This document shows positions 1-7,858 of a DNA stretch of 64,000 nt, one piece after another. The notes under the pieces are model-generated. The model had not been told where the DNA came from and did no database searches. It was given only the letters and a program-made list of their open reading frames with translations. Every line of letters begins with the position of its first letter. Positions within the stretch are counted from its first letter, which is position 1. Made by a program: the position numbers and the translations under genes. Source of the DNA: Methyloversatilis sp. (GTDB lineage: Bacteria; Pseudomonadota; Gammaproteobacteria; Burkholderiales; Rhodocyclaceae); contig NZ_JAUYNV010000005.1 in NCBI RefSeq assembly GCF_030698125.1, forward strand, positions 62,001 to 126,000. The letters are read 5' to 3'.

Positions 1-2133
1 GACAGTTTCACGCTGCAGTGCTGGATCTGGCCGACCACGCCCAAGACCGACAAGCGCTACTGGAAGCACGGTGCACAGGGGCTGGTGACCAAGTGGTCCG
101 GCGGCAAGGGCTACGGACTGTTCATCAACACCGACGGCTGCGTCGAACTGCGCATCAATGGCGAAACGTACTCGAACGGTGCGCCGCTGCGCGACCACGC
201 CTGGCACTTCATCGCCGCCAGTTTCGACGCGCTGACCGGCGAAGTGGTGCTGCATCACGAGCCGCAGGTGGTCTATGCGCTGGACCCGGAGATTCCGCCG
301 GTCAAGGCGACCTTCAAGGGCAAGGTGGAACACACCGACCAGCCGCTGGTGATCGCCGGCTACGTCGATCATGTCGAACCGGGCCCGCTGGGGCTGCCGT
401 CACTGCCTCAGGGCGTCATCGTCGGCGGTCACTACAACGGCAAGATCGACAGCCCGCGTCTGTGCAACCGCGCCCTGTCGCGCTTCGAGATCGAAATGAT
501 GAAGGGCGGCGCGCAGCCGGGCCTGACCGAACGCCGCAACGCCGGTCCGACCGGCGCGCTGTCTGAAGCCATCGTGGCCGCCTGGGATTTTTCCGATGGC
601 ATCGACACACTGATGGCGAAGGACGCCGGCCCGTACCGCTTCAACGCCACGCTCGTGAATTGCCCGACGCGCGCGCTGACCGGCTACAACTGGGCCGGCC
701 AGACCTTCGACTGGAAGGTGTCGCCGAAGGAATACGGGGCCATCCACTTCCACGACGACGATCTCGACAACGCACGCTGGGAGGTGAGTTTCGAGTGGAC
801 GGTGCCGACCGGCATCAAGAGCCGCTTCTACGCCGCCAAGCTGACCACGCCCGAGGGCGACGAGGACTACATCCCGTTCTGGATCGTGCCGAAGATCGGC
901 CAGGAACAGTCGAAGATCGCGGTCATGGTGCCCACGATCAGCTACATGGCCTACGCGAACGAACACGTGGCGTGCAACGCCGGTGGCGCGGAACTGTTCA
1001 TCTATCGCGTACCCATCATGCAGCAGCAGAACATGTTCCTCGCCGAGCACCGCGAGTACGGCGGTTCGATCTACGACACCCACACCGACGGCAGCGGCAT
1101 CTGCCTGTCGTCACGGCTGCGCCCCATCCTGAGCATCCGTCCAAAGTACGATCACTTTCTGGCCCAGGCGCCGTGGCAGTACCCGGCCGACCTGCACCTG
1201 ATCTGCTGGCTGGAACAGATGGGCTATGAGTACGACGTGTTCACCGACGAGGACGCGACCTACGACGGTCTGGCACGACTGGAGAACTACAACGTCATCA
1301 TCACCGGCTCGCACCCGGAGCACAACTCGGGTACCCAGCTCGACGCCCTGCACAATTACACGCAGCGCGGCGGTCGCCTGATGTACATGGGCGCCGACGC
1401 CTGGTACTGGGTGCATTCGTTCCACCCGGCCTACGACGGTCTGGGCCGCGGCGTGGTGACCGAAATGCGCCGCTGCGAATCCGGCATCCGCACCTGGCGC
1501 GCCGATCCGGGGGAGTACTACCACCAGGGCACCGGTGAGCTTGGCGGGATGTGGCGTTATCGCGGCCGCTATCTCCATTCGGTGGCCGGGACCGGCATGT
1601 CGTCCGAAGGTTTCGACATTTCGTCCTACTTCACGCGGACGCCGGAAAGTCTGGATCCGCGCGTGAGCTGGGCGTTCGACGGCATCACCTACGAAGAGAA
1701 CCTGGGCAACTTCGGTCTGGTCGGCGGTGGCGCGGCCGGTCTGGAACTGGACATCGTCGACACCATGCTGGGTTCGCCGCCGCACATCCTCACCGTCGCC
1801 ACGTCGGCCGGCCGTCATACCGAGGCCTACCTGCTGGTGATGGAGGATTTCGGCTTCAACCAGCAAGGTCTGGACGGCACCGTGCATCCGCGGGTGCGTG
1901 CCGACGTGACCTTCCACGAGACGCCGAACGGCGGCGGCTGCTTCGCGTTCAGCTCGATCGCCTACTGCGGTTCGCTGCCGTGGAACAACTGCGACAACAA
2001 CATTTCGCGCCTGACCAGGAACGTGCTCGACCGCTTCATGCAGGACGGCCCGCTGCCGGCAGCGCCGAAGGAAGCATTCAAGCACCGCGGTCGCGCGGAT
2101 TACGAGTCGCCGGCACTGGCGTCATCCACCTGA
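1..2133 (+). CDS. dmfA2: N,N-dimethylformamidase large subunit, 5' end outside window
   Basis: Hydrolyses N,N-dimethylformamide to dimethylamine and formate. The frame is open from base 1, so the gene starts upstream and only the last 710 residues are here. A LamG/concanavalin-like N-terminal part is followed by the DMFase beta C-terminal domain. Aligned to the Paracoccus enzyme as I remember it, the reported 2-Tyr-1-Glu iron site is intact: Tyr of AYANE (codon 952-954), Tyr of SIYDTH (1072-1074) and Glu of TGSHPE (1318-1320). The adjacent His (1312-1314) is kept too. The C-terminal NGGGCFAFSSI and DNNISRLTRNVL blocks also match. In Paracoccus the small-subunit gene lies directly upstream; if present here it is outside the window. 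It is followed after 75 bp by the dead Rieske homologue. The family is secure; the exact amide used is inferred. Confidence 0.9.
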   Translation, partial: DSFTLQCWIWPTTPKTDKRYWKHGAQGLVTKWSGGKGYGLFINTDGCVELRINGETYSNGAPLRDHAWHFIAASFDALTGEVVLHHEPQVVYALDPEIPPVKATFKGKVEHTDQPLVIAGYVDHVEPGPLGLPSLPQGVIVGGHYNGKIDSPRLCNRALSRFEIEMMKGGAQPGLTERRNAGPTGALSEAIVAAWDFSDGIDTLMAKDAGPYRFNATLVNCPTRALTGYNWAGQTFDWKVSPKEYGAIHFHDDDLDNARWEVSFEWTVPTGIKSRFYAAKLTTPEGDEDYIPFWIVPKIGQEQSKIAVMVPTISYMAYANEHVACNAGGAELFIYRVPIMQQQNMFLAEHREYGGSIYDTHTDGSGICLSSRLRPILSIRPKYDHFLAQAPWQYPADLHLICWLEQMGYEYDVFTDEDATYDGLARLENYNVIITGSHPEHNSGTQLDALHNYTQRGGRLMYMGADAWYWVHSFHPAYDGLGRGVVTEMRRCESGIRTWRADPGEYYHQGTGELGGMWRYRGRYLHSVAGTGMSSEGFDISSYFTRTPESLDPRVSWAFDGITYEENLGNFGLVGGGAAGLELDIVDTMLGSPPHILTVATSAGRHTEAYLLVMEDFGFNQQGLDGTVHPRVRADVTFHETPNGGGCFAFSSIAYCGSLPWNNCDNNISRLTRNVLDRFMQDGPLPAAPKEAFKHRGRADYESPALASST

Positions 2134-2208
2134 AACCCGTCTGCCCGTCCGCCGCATCGTCGGCGGATGGTGAGGCGGTATCCGACCCATGTCGATCACG
2201 GAGGCTGC

Positions 2209-3153
2209 ATGCTCGATGAAATGATCCGACCCACCGGTCTCGATGACTCGGCGTTCCGGTCTCTGCGCATGGCCCGGCGCGAAGACGAGACGATCTGGAC
2301 GCGCGACTGGGTGTGCGTCGGAACAATGCATGAACTGGCGGGCGTCGGTGACCTGTTGCCGTTCACTGCGGGCGATCACGCCATCCACATCCAGAGGATG
2401 GCGGGCGATGTCCTCGCAGGGCGATTCAACAAGGCGCAGCACGGCGGTTGCCGTGTGGTGCCGGTGCAATGCCAGCAGGGCACGAAGACGCCATGCTCGT
2501 TCACTTCGTGCGGACACAGCCGCGACCGGCCGGTCATCACGGCGTCGGAACCGGGCGATGCGACGCCTGAAATGCACCAGTATCTCGGTCTGCGACCGGA
2601 GCGCCTGCTGCCGGTCCGCGTCGGCCGCATCGGGCCGCTGCTGTGCGTCAATCTCGATCCGCACGGTGCGGCGATCACCGACACGGCCAGATCGCTGCAG
2701 GCCGCGGTTCCGGCGCTTTCGCGGCAGGACATGCCGCTGCAGGGCAGTCACTGGCAGGAGGTCGGCGGCAACTGGAAGCTTGTGGCTCAGCGCCTGCTCG
2801 CCGCGGAACAACTGCCGCGTGCCTTCGGTGCCTCGGTACTGATGGCTGATACCACCCTGGCCGGCCTGCCGGCCAGGGCGCTCTGGTTGTTTCCGAATCT
2901 TGTACTGCTGGCGCTGCAGCACGCCGTGTGTGCCGTCGTGCTGCAACCGGTGGCGCTGACGCGCACGCTGTGCCGCATTACCGTGCTGGGTGACGACACA
3001 CTGCCCGCGAGCGACTGGCGGGCGCTGATCGGCGAACGCCTGTCGGAGGCAAGGCCTGATGCGCCGACCCGGGCCGACGCTGCCGTCGCGTCCTGGCTGG
3101 CGCACGAAATGACCCATCGCCTCGACACCTTCGACCTTGCAACGCACCCATGA
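2209..3153 (+). CDS. degenerate Rieske oxygenase alpha-subunit homologue
   Basis: A 314-residue protein with the layout of aromatic ring-hydroxylating oxygenase alpha subunits. WTRDWVCVGTMHEL, the GDHAIHIQR strand, LLCVNLDP and GGNWKLV align with conserved blocks of that family. The metal sites are lost. The first Rieske pair C-x-H reads A-Q-H (codons 2434-2442), and C-x2-H reads C-S-F-T (2494-2505). The two-His facial triad expected after NWKL is absent. It therefore cannot carry a normal [2Fe-2S] cluster or mononuclear iron, and a structural or regulatory role is more likely. The ATG at 2209 is chosen because GGAGG lies at 2200-2204; an upstream start at 2167 has no such site. It sits between the DMFase gene and a Sel1 gene, probably in one operon. 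Confidence 0.72.
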   Translation: MLDEMIRPTGLDDSAFRSLRMARREDETIWTRDWVCVGTMHELAGVGDLLPFTAGDHAIHIQRMAGDVLAGRFNKAQHGGCRVVPVQCQQGTKTPCSFTSCGHSRDRPVITASEPGDATPEMHQYLGLRPERLLPVRVGRIGPLLCVNLDPHGAAITDTARSLQAAVPALSRQDMPLQGSHWQEVGGNWKLVAQRLLAAEQLPRAFGASVLMADTTLAGLPARALWLFPNLVLLALQHAVCAVVLQPVALTRTLCRITVLGDDTLPASDWRALIGERLSEARPDAPTRADAAVASWLAHEMTHRLDTFDLATHP

Positions 3154-3163
3154 AGGACATGCC

Positions 3164-3844
3164 ATGAATACGTCGTCACGACCCGTCGATGCAGCCGTCG
3201 CGGCCTATCGCGAAGGCCAGCTTGCCGATGCCCACGCACGCTTTTCGGTGCTGGCCCGGGCGGGAGATCCGGAGGCCCAGGCCTGGATCGGTTCGCTGCA
3301 TGCCAATGGCGAAGGGGTGCCGGCCGATCTCGAAGCGGCTTTCGCGTGGTATCTGCGCGCGGCCGAGCAGGATCACGTTCCGGCACAGACCAATGTCGGC
3401 GCCATGCTCGTCATGGGGCAGGGCACCGCAGCCGATCCGGTTGCCGGGCTGCACTGGCTGACCCGTGCCGCACAGGCCGGCGACGCGATGGCGCAGAGCA
3501 ATCTCGCCACGCTCCACTTCAAGGGTGACCGCGTACCGCACGATGAAGCGGCCGCCGCACACTGGTATCGGCGCGCGGCCGAACAGGGTCACTACCCGTC
3601 GCAGGCGCGACTGGGTTTCATGTACGCAAACGGACTCGGTGTGGAAAAGGACCGCGCACAGGCCTTCGCCTGGCTTTCGCTGGCCGCGCAGCATGGCGTC
3701 GGCACGGCGCTGAATGCGCTCGAAGGCATCGTCGGTCAGATGTCGGTGGAAGAGAAGCACCGGGGGGCGGCGCAGTTCGACCAATGGCGCACACGCACGG
3801 CCGCGGTGTCATCGCCTGCGCGACTGGTGCCGGTTCCGGGGTGA
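3164..3844 (+). CDS. Sel1-repeat (TPR-like) protein
   Basis: A 226-residue protein made of about four Sel1-like repeats. Examples are AQAWIGSLHANGEGVPAD, AQTNVGAMLVMGQGTAAD, AQSNLATLHFKG and SQARLGFMYANGLGVEKD, each followed by an A-x-x-WY-x-x-AAxQG helix. Such alpha-solenoids act as protein-binding scaffolds. No signal peptide is seen, so it is probably cytoplasmic. The ATG at 3164 follows AAGGA at 3153-3157 and starts 11 bp after the preceding stop, which suggests one operon with the DMFase and degenerate Rieske genes. The next gene starts 5 bp after its stop. A partner role for the amide enzyme is inference from position only. Confidence 0.8.
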   Translation: MNTSSRPVDAAVAAYREGQLADAHARFSVLARAGDPEAQAWIGSLHANGEGVPADLEAAFAWYLRAAEQDHVPAQTNVGAMLVMGQGTAADPVAGLHWLTRAAQAGDAMAQSNLATLHFKGDRVPHDEAAAAHWYRRAAEQGHYPSQARLGFMYANGLGVEKDRAQAFAWLSLAAQHGVGTALNALEGIVGQMSVEEKHRGAAQFDQWRTRTAAVSSPARLVPVPG

Positions 3845-3848
3845 GGCG

Positions 3849-4142
3849 ATGACCTTCAGCGTGCAGCAGATCAAGTTCGAGTGCCTCAGCTACATCAAGG
3901 AATTCGGCGCGAAGACGGAGGAATGGGCGATCGGCATGGCGGACGACGCCGAACAGGCGCTGTTCTCGGTCTGCGGTGTCGACAGCCGGGATGACATCTG
4001 GCTGTGGAAGCCGACGTTGTCGCCGGCCGCGGCCCGCACCGTCGTCGATTTCATGGTGGCCAGGCACCGGCTTCATCCGGTCGCCGGCTTCGAGGCCGGG
4101 CAGCAGGGGCGCTGCATCTTCATGTACCGGATGCGCCGCTGA
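3849..4142 (+). CDS. small conserved-looking hypothetical protein
   Basis: A 97-residue soluble protein beginning MTFSVQQIKFECLSYIKEFG. I do not recognise a named family with confidence. The middle has VCGVDSRDDIWLWKP followed by an alanine-rich helix, and the end is basic. It starts 5 bp after the Sel1 stop, so it is almost certainly cotranscribed. Its size is close to that of a DMFase small subunit, but its sequence does not resemble the Paracoccus small subunit as I remember it. It ends the DMFase-side operon, and a regulatory region of about 345 bp follows. A role in the amidase complex is possible but rests only on position. Confidence 0.6.
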   Translation: MTFSVQQIKFECLSYIKEFGAKTEEWAIGMADDAEQALFSVCGVDSRDDIWLWKPTLSPAAARTVVDFMVARHRLHPVAGFEAGQQGRCIFMYRMRR

Positions 4143-4487
4143 AGGCATGCCCGCAGCGCTGAGCCGGGGGGAGTCGGGACCCGGCGGACCACTCCTGCGC
4201 GGGTGATGCGTTGCAGCAAAAGTGATGCGAATTCGGCGCCGTCAATTTATTGAAATCAGTGCTTGACTCGCTGCAATCGGCTCACTAGTATCAATGTAAC
4301 TCTTCGCATCGCCAGCATTGCCGGTGCAAGGAAAGGCAAAAAGGCCTGTGCGGATCCCCGGATCCGCCAGGCCTTTTTTTCGTTCTTTTTTCGCAATCGG
4401 CGATGCTGCGTCGCAACAAATGTTGTCGTCTGCGCTGTGCTGTCTTGAGTCATCCAAACCTTAACCATCCATTCTTTCGAGGGAAAC
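4143..4487 (+). promoter_or_regulatory. urtA-urease operon control region
   Basis: A 345 bp gene-free stretch. It contains a good sigma-70-type promoter, TTGACT at 4263-4268 and TAGTAT at 4286-4291, with a 17 bp spacer. A strong intrinsic-terminator hairpin (listed separately) lies about 45 nt downstream of the expected start of transcription. A small dyad, CAACA-AA-TGTTG, lies at 4414-4425 between the hairpin and the gene. The urtA ribosome site GAGGG is at 4479-4483. The arrangement fits transcription attenuation of the urtA-ure operon, though the hairpin could also end transcripts coming from the DMFase side. Confidence 0.6.
4338..4380 (+). terminator. intrinsic terminator or attenuator in the urtA leader
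   Basis: AAAAAGGCCTG (4338-4348) pairs with CAGGCCTTTTT, and GCGGATCC pairs with GGATCCGC inside it, with one bulged T and a tiny loop. A run of eight T closes it (4373-4380), and further T-rich sequence follows. It lies downstream of the predicted promoter and about 107 bp ahead of urtA, so readthrough would be needed for expression from that promoter. Confidence 0.8.
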
Positions 4488-5666
4488 ATGAAAAGTAATC
4501 TGCGTCGTGATCTGGTCAAAGCACTCGCCCTGGCTTCCGTGGCGGGCCCGACGATGATGCGTGGTGCGTTTGCGCAGCAGGATGTGGTGAAGGTCGGCAT
4601 CCTGCATTCGCTGACCGGCACCATCGCACTGGCCGAAGCTTCTGTGGTCGACGCGGAAAAGCTCGCCATCGACGAAATCAATGCCGCCGGCGGCGTGCTC
4701 GGCAAGAAGATCGTGCCGGTGGTGGAGGATGGCGCGAGCGACTGGCCGACCTTCGCCGAAAAGGCCCGCAAGCTGCTCGGGCAGGACAAGGTGGCCGCGG
4801 TGTTCGGCTGCTACACGTCGGCGTCGCGCAAGGCGGTGCTGCCGGTATTCGAACAGGCCAAGGGACTGCTGTATTACCCGACCTACTACGAAGGACAGGA
4901 ACAGTCGCCGAACATTCTCTACACCGCGCACGAAGCGACCCAGCAGTGCGTGCAGGGCTGCAACTGGCTGCTCGAGAACCGCGGCAAGACCTTCTACCTG
5001 ATCGGTTCCGACTACATCTGGCCGCGCGTCACCAACAAGATTGCGCGCCCGACCATCGTCAAGGGCGGCGGATCGGTGCTCGGCGAGGAATACATGCCGC
5101 TGGGCAGTACCTCCTTCGGCTCGACCATCAACAAGATCAAGGCGGTCAAGCCCGACATCATCCTGAGCACCATCGTCGGCGGATCGAACGTGGCGTTCTA
5201 CAAGCAGCTGAAGGCGGCCGGCGTCAACATGAAGAAGACGACGGTGATGGCGTTCGCCGTATCGGAAGAAGAGGTGTCGGGCATCGGCAACGAGAACGTG
5301 CAGGACGTGCTGACCTGCATGAGCTACCTGCAGAGCCTCGACAACCCGGCGAACAAGAAATTCGTCGCTGCGTTCAAGGCGAAGTATGGCCAGAAGCGCG
5401 TCACCGGCGACACGCTGGCGTGCGCCTACACCGCGGTCTATCTGTGGAAGATGGCGGTCGAGAAGGCGAAGAGCTTCGATGTGGACAAGGTGATCGCCGC
5501 GTCGGCCAATCTCGAATTCACCGGACCGGAAGGCCTGGTGAGATTCCACGGCAGCAACCATCACCTGTGGAAACAGGCGCGCATCGGTGCGTTCGGCGCC
5601 GATGGCCAGGTCAACATGATTTACGAATCACCGCTGATCGAGCCCAACCCTTTCCCGACTATCTGA
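4488..5666 (+). CDS. urtA: UrtA/FmdD-type urea or short-chain amide binding protein
   Basis: A 392-residue periplasmic binding protein of the branched-chain amino-acid/urea/amide type (UrtA, FmdD, AmiC family). The N-terminus has a twin-arginine motif (NLRRDLVKAL) and a cleavable region ending near AFAQQ, so Tat export is likely. Typical UrtA blocks are VGILHSLTGT, EDGASDWPTFAEKA, VFGCYTSASRKAVLP, YEGQEQSPNILY and FYLIGSDYIWPR. The start follows GAGGG at 4479. It has no permease genes beside it and instead leads into the urease genes. A clear paralogue lies at 17902-19176. It may feed the UrtBCDE transporter or act as a sensor subunit; which of these is unknown. Confidence 0.9.
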   Translation: MKSNLRRDLVKALALASVAGPTMMRGAFAQQDVVKVGILHSLTGTIALAEASVVDAEKLAIDEINAAGGVLGKKIVPVVEDGASDWPTFAEKARKLLGQDKVAAVFGCYTSASRKAVLPVFEQAKGLLYYPTYYEGQEQSPNILYTAHEATQQCVQGCNWLLENRGKTFYLIGSDYIWPRVTNKIARPTIVKGGGSVLGEEYMPLGSTSFGSTINKIKAVKPDIILSTIVGGSNVAFYKQLKAAGVNMKKTTVMAFAVSEEEVSGIGNENVQDVLTCMSYLQSLDNPANKKFVAAFKAKYGQKRVTGDTLACAYTAVYLWKMAVEKAKSFDVDKVIAASANLEFTGPEGLVRFHGSNHHLWKQARIGAFGADGQVNMIYESPLIEPNPFPTI

Positions 5667-5682
5667 GCGGGTAGTTGCTGCG

Positions 5683-5719
5683 CCCGCCGTCGGACGGTGT
5701 GCGGCCGTCCGGCGGCGGG
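5683..5719 (+). terminator. GC-rich hairpin after urtA
   Basis: A 15 bp stem with one G-T pair: CCCGCCGTCGGACGG pairs with CCGTCCGGCGGCGGG around a 7-base loop. Only a weak TTGTTGG tail follows, so termination may be partial and could lower ureEF expression relative to urtA. Confidence 0.55.
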
Positions 5720-5748
5720 TTGTTGGCAAGCTCCGCTCCGGGCACATG

Positions 5749-5773
5749 CCGAAGGCACGTCATGTGCCTTCGG
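5749..5773 (+). repeat. perfect 10 bp inverted repeat upstream of ureE
   Basis: CCGAAGGCAC and GTGCCTTCGG flank a 5-base loop (GTCAT), 54 bp before the ureE start. There is no T-run. It could be an mRNA processing or stability hairpin, or an operator. Confidence 0.5.
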
Positions 5774-5827
5774 CACCGGCATGTATCGAACTGCATTGTT
5801 CAACCCGTTTTTCAACCGGACCCGTCC

Positions 5828-6355
5828 ATGCTTCGTGTGACCACCATTCTGGGCTGCGCCGCCGACACCGCGCTGGCCGACAGGCTGCATGACATCGAAC
5901 ATCGCGGCGGCCTCGAAACGGTGCGCCTGACGCGCAGCGACATGGCGCGCCGCCGGCAGCAGCTGCGGACCGACCGCGGCAGCACGGTGGCGCTGATGCT
6001 GGACCGCGACGCCACGCTGCAGAACGGCTCCGTGCTGTGGCTAGACGACGAGCGCGCCGTGGTCGTGCTGCTCGACGAACCGCAATGGCTTGTGCTGCAG
6101 GCGGCCAGCACGGCAGACGCACTCGAACTGGGCTATTTCGCGGGCAACATGCACTGGAAGGTGAAGTTCGACGGCGAACGGCTGTGCATTGCACTGGACG
6201 GCCCGCGCGACACCTATCTGCAGCGCCTTGCCCACCTGATCCAGCGAGGTCGCGTGAAGGTTCCGGACGAGGCCGGGCCGGGCGCCGGATCCGAATCCGC
6301 GCCGCCTGCGGCCCACAGCACCGTGCGTTACATCCCGGTGCCGCATGCACATTGA
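5828..6355 (+). CDS. ureE: urease accessory protein UreE
   Basis: A 175-residue nickel metallochaperone for urease. The N-terminal domain includes GGLETVRLTRSDMARRRQQLRTDRG and LMLDRDATLQNG; the C-terminal domain has ELGYFAGNMHWKVKFDGERL. The metal-binding face carries the Gly-Asn-x-His core, while the tail is poor in histidine and ends VPHAH, unlike the His-rich Klebsiella UreE. The ATG at 5828 is chosen because upstream codons in the frame encode no UreE sequence. It overlaps ureF by 11 bp, so translation is probably coupled. It begins the unusual order E-F-AB-C-G-D. Confidence 0.88.
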   Translation: MLRVTTILGCAADTALADRLHDIEHRGGLETVRLTRSDMARRRQQLRTDRGSTVALMLDRDATLQNGSVLWLDDERAVVVLLDEPQWLVLQAASTADALELGYFAGNMHWKVKFDGERLCIALDGPRDTYLQRLAHLIQRGRVKVPDEAGPGAGSESAPPAAHSTVRYIPVPHAH

Positions 6356-7055
6356 ATCAGGCATCGACCAGCAGCTGGCGATGCTGCAGTTTTCCGACAG
6401 CTTCTTCCCCGGCGGTGCCACCTCCTTTTCGTGGGGGCTGGAATCGCTGCGCCTGGACAGGCAGGTCAGCGATGTCGAACAGCTGTTCGGGCTGCTGCAG
6501 GCGCAGGTGACGCATCGCTGGGCCGGTGTGGACCGGCCGCTGATGCATCTGGCGCATCAGGCCTGCACGGACTACGGCGACAGCCCGGCGCTGATGGAGG
6601 CCCTGGCCGATCTCGATCGGCTGTGCGAGGCGATGTCGCTCACGCGCGCCTGGCGCGAAGCCAGTCGCCGACTGGGCTTCACGCAGCTTCGCATGCACGC
6701 CGAGCTGGGCGTCGCGTGCGCGCAACGCTATCTGGACACCGTACGCGGTGCACACGCGCCGGGTCACCTGCCGGTGGTGCAGGGCGCTCTGTGGGCGGCG
6801 TACCGCTTGCCGACGGGCAGTTGCGATGCGATGGCGGTGGGCGGTCTGTGCACGTCGATCATCGGTGCGGCGCTGCGCATGGGAATGATCGGGCACGTTG
6901 ATGGCCAGCGACTGCTGACCCGCATGCGGCCGGTCATCGCCGGCGTGCTGTCGCAGCCACCGCCGGCACGCGAGGACATGAGCAGCGGCACGCCCGCGCT
7001 CGATATCGCCGCCATGCGCCACGAAGCGCGCAGCGCGCGTCTGTTTGCCAATTGA
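6345..7055 (+). CDS. ureF: urease accessory protein UreF
   Basis: A 236-residue helical protein that joins UreD and UreG in nickel delivery to apo-urease. The start LAMLQFSDSFFPGGATSFSWGLE is the family hallmark (LLQLaDSafPvGgfshS.GLE). PVVQGAL and later helices also fit. It overlaps ureE by 11 bp, and the fused ureAB gene follows after 59 bp. Length is usual for the family and no defect is seen. Confidence 0.9.
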   Translation: MHIESGIDQQLAMLQFSDSFFPGGATSFSWGLESLRLDRQVSDVEQLFGLLQAQVTHRWAGVDRPLMHLAHQACTDYGDSPALMEALADLDRLCEAMSLTRAWREASRRLGFTQLRMHAELGVACAQRYLDTVRGAHAPGHLPVVQGALWAAYRLPTGSCDAMAVGGLCTSIIGAALRMGMIGHVDGQRLLTRMRPVIAGVLSQPPPAREDMSSGTPALDIAAMRHEARSARLFAN

Positions 7056-7114
7056 ACCGTGACGGCGCCATACACAGGGACCGACCGGATGAATGAACTT
7101 CGAAGGAGCACGAC

Positions 7115-7825
7115 ATGCTGCTGACCCCGACCGAACTGGAACGCCTGACCATCTTCAACGCGGCGGAGCTGTCGCGACGCCGGCGCGCGCGTGGGCTCAA
7201 GCTCAATTGCCCGGAGGCGATCGCTTTCATCGTCGACGAAATTCTCGAAGGTGCGCGCGATGGCCGCACCGTGGCGGACATGATCGCGTTCGGCTCGCAG
7301 ATCCTGAATTCCGACGACGTGCTGCCGGGCGTCGCGGCGCTGATGCCGATGATCCAGATCGAAGCCAGCTTTCCCGACGGCACCAAGCTGGTGACCGTGC
7401 ATGACCCGATCCGGCCCGGCCCCGGCGCGCAGATGTCGCCCGGCGGCAGCCGTGCCCGCATACCGGGCGAAATCATTCCGGCCGAAGGCAGCATCGAAGT
7501 GAACGCGGGGCGCCGCAGCACGACGCTGAAGGCGCTCAATACCGGAGATCGCCCGATACAGATCGGCAGTCACTTCCACTTCTTCGAGGTGAATCGCGCG
7601 CTCGACTTCGACCGTGCGCTGGCCTGGGGCATGCATCTGGATATCGCCGCCGGCACCGCCGTGCGCTTCGAGCCGGGCGAATCGAAGGAAGTCACGCTGG
7701 TGGCCTTCGGTGGCACGGGCGAGGTGTTCGGCCTGAACCGGCTGACCGAAGGCGCGAGCAACACCGAAGCCGGGCTGGCCGATGCGCTGGTGCGCGCGCG
7801 TCAGGCGGGCTTCAGGGGTGCGTGA
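7115..7825 (+). CDS. ureAB: urease gamma/beta fusion subunit
   Basis: A 236-residue fusion of urease gamma (about residues 1-105, [14 protein letters not shown] to [14 protein letters not shown]) and beta (about 110-236, [16 protein letters not shown] to [10 protein letters not shown]). [17 protein letters not shown] and the C-terminal [10 protein letters not shown] resemble the fused Helicobacter pylori UreA more than separate bacterial UreA and UreB. Most bacterial ureases, including Klebsiella's, have two separate genes. The start has AAGGAG about 8 bp upstream. ureC begins 33 bp downstream. The product should assemble with UreC. Confidence 0.93.
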   Translation: MLLTPTELERLTIFNAAELSRRRRARGLKLNCPEAIAFIVDEILEGARDGRTVADMIAFGSQILNSDDVLPGVAALMPMIQIEASFPDGTKLVTVHDPIRPGPGAQMSPGGSRARIPGEIIPAEGSIEVNAGRRSTTLKALNTGDRPIQIGSHFHFFEVNRALDFDRALAWGMHLDIAAGTAVRFEPGESKEVTLVAFGGTGEVFGLNRLTEGASNTEAGLADALVRARQAGFRGA

Positions 7826-7858
7826 CCGACATGAACAGGAATTGCCGGGAGGATTGAC

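Noticed and set aside
400-2085. Long open frames antisense to the DMFase large-subunit gene
   Set aside because: They arise from high GC and third-position bias; their translations are Arg/His-rich with no family features, while the plus-strand gene is clearly coding.
4298-4487. Guanidine or other riboswitch in the urtA leader
   Set aside because: None of the conserved ykkC/guanidine-I core strings or the guanidine-II or -III patterns could be found; only the terminator hairpin is clear.
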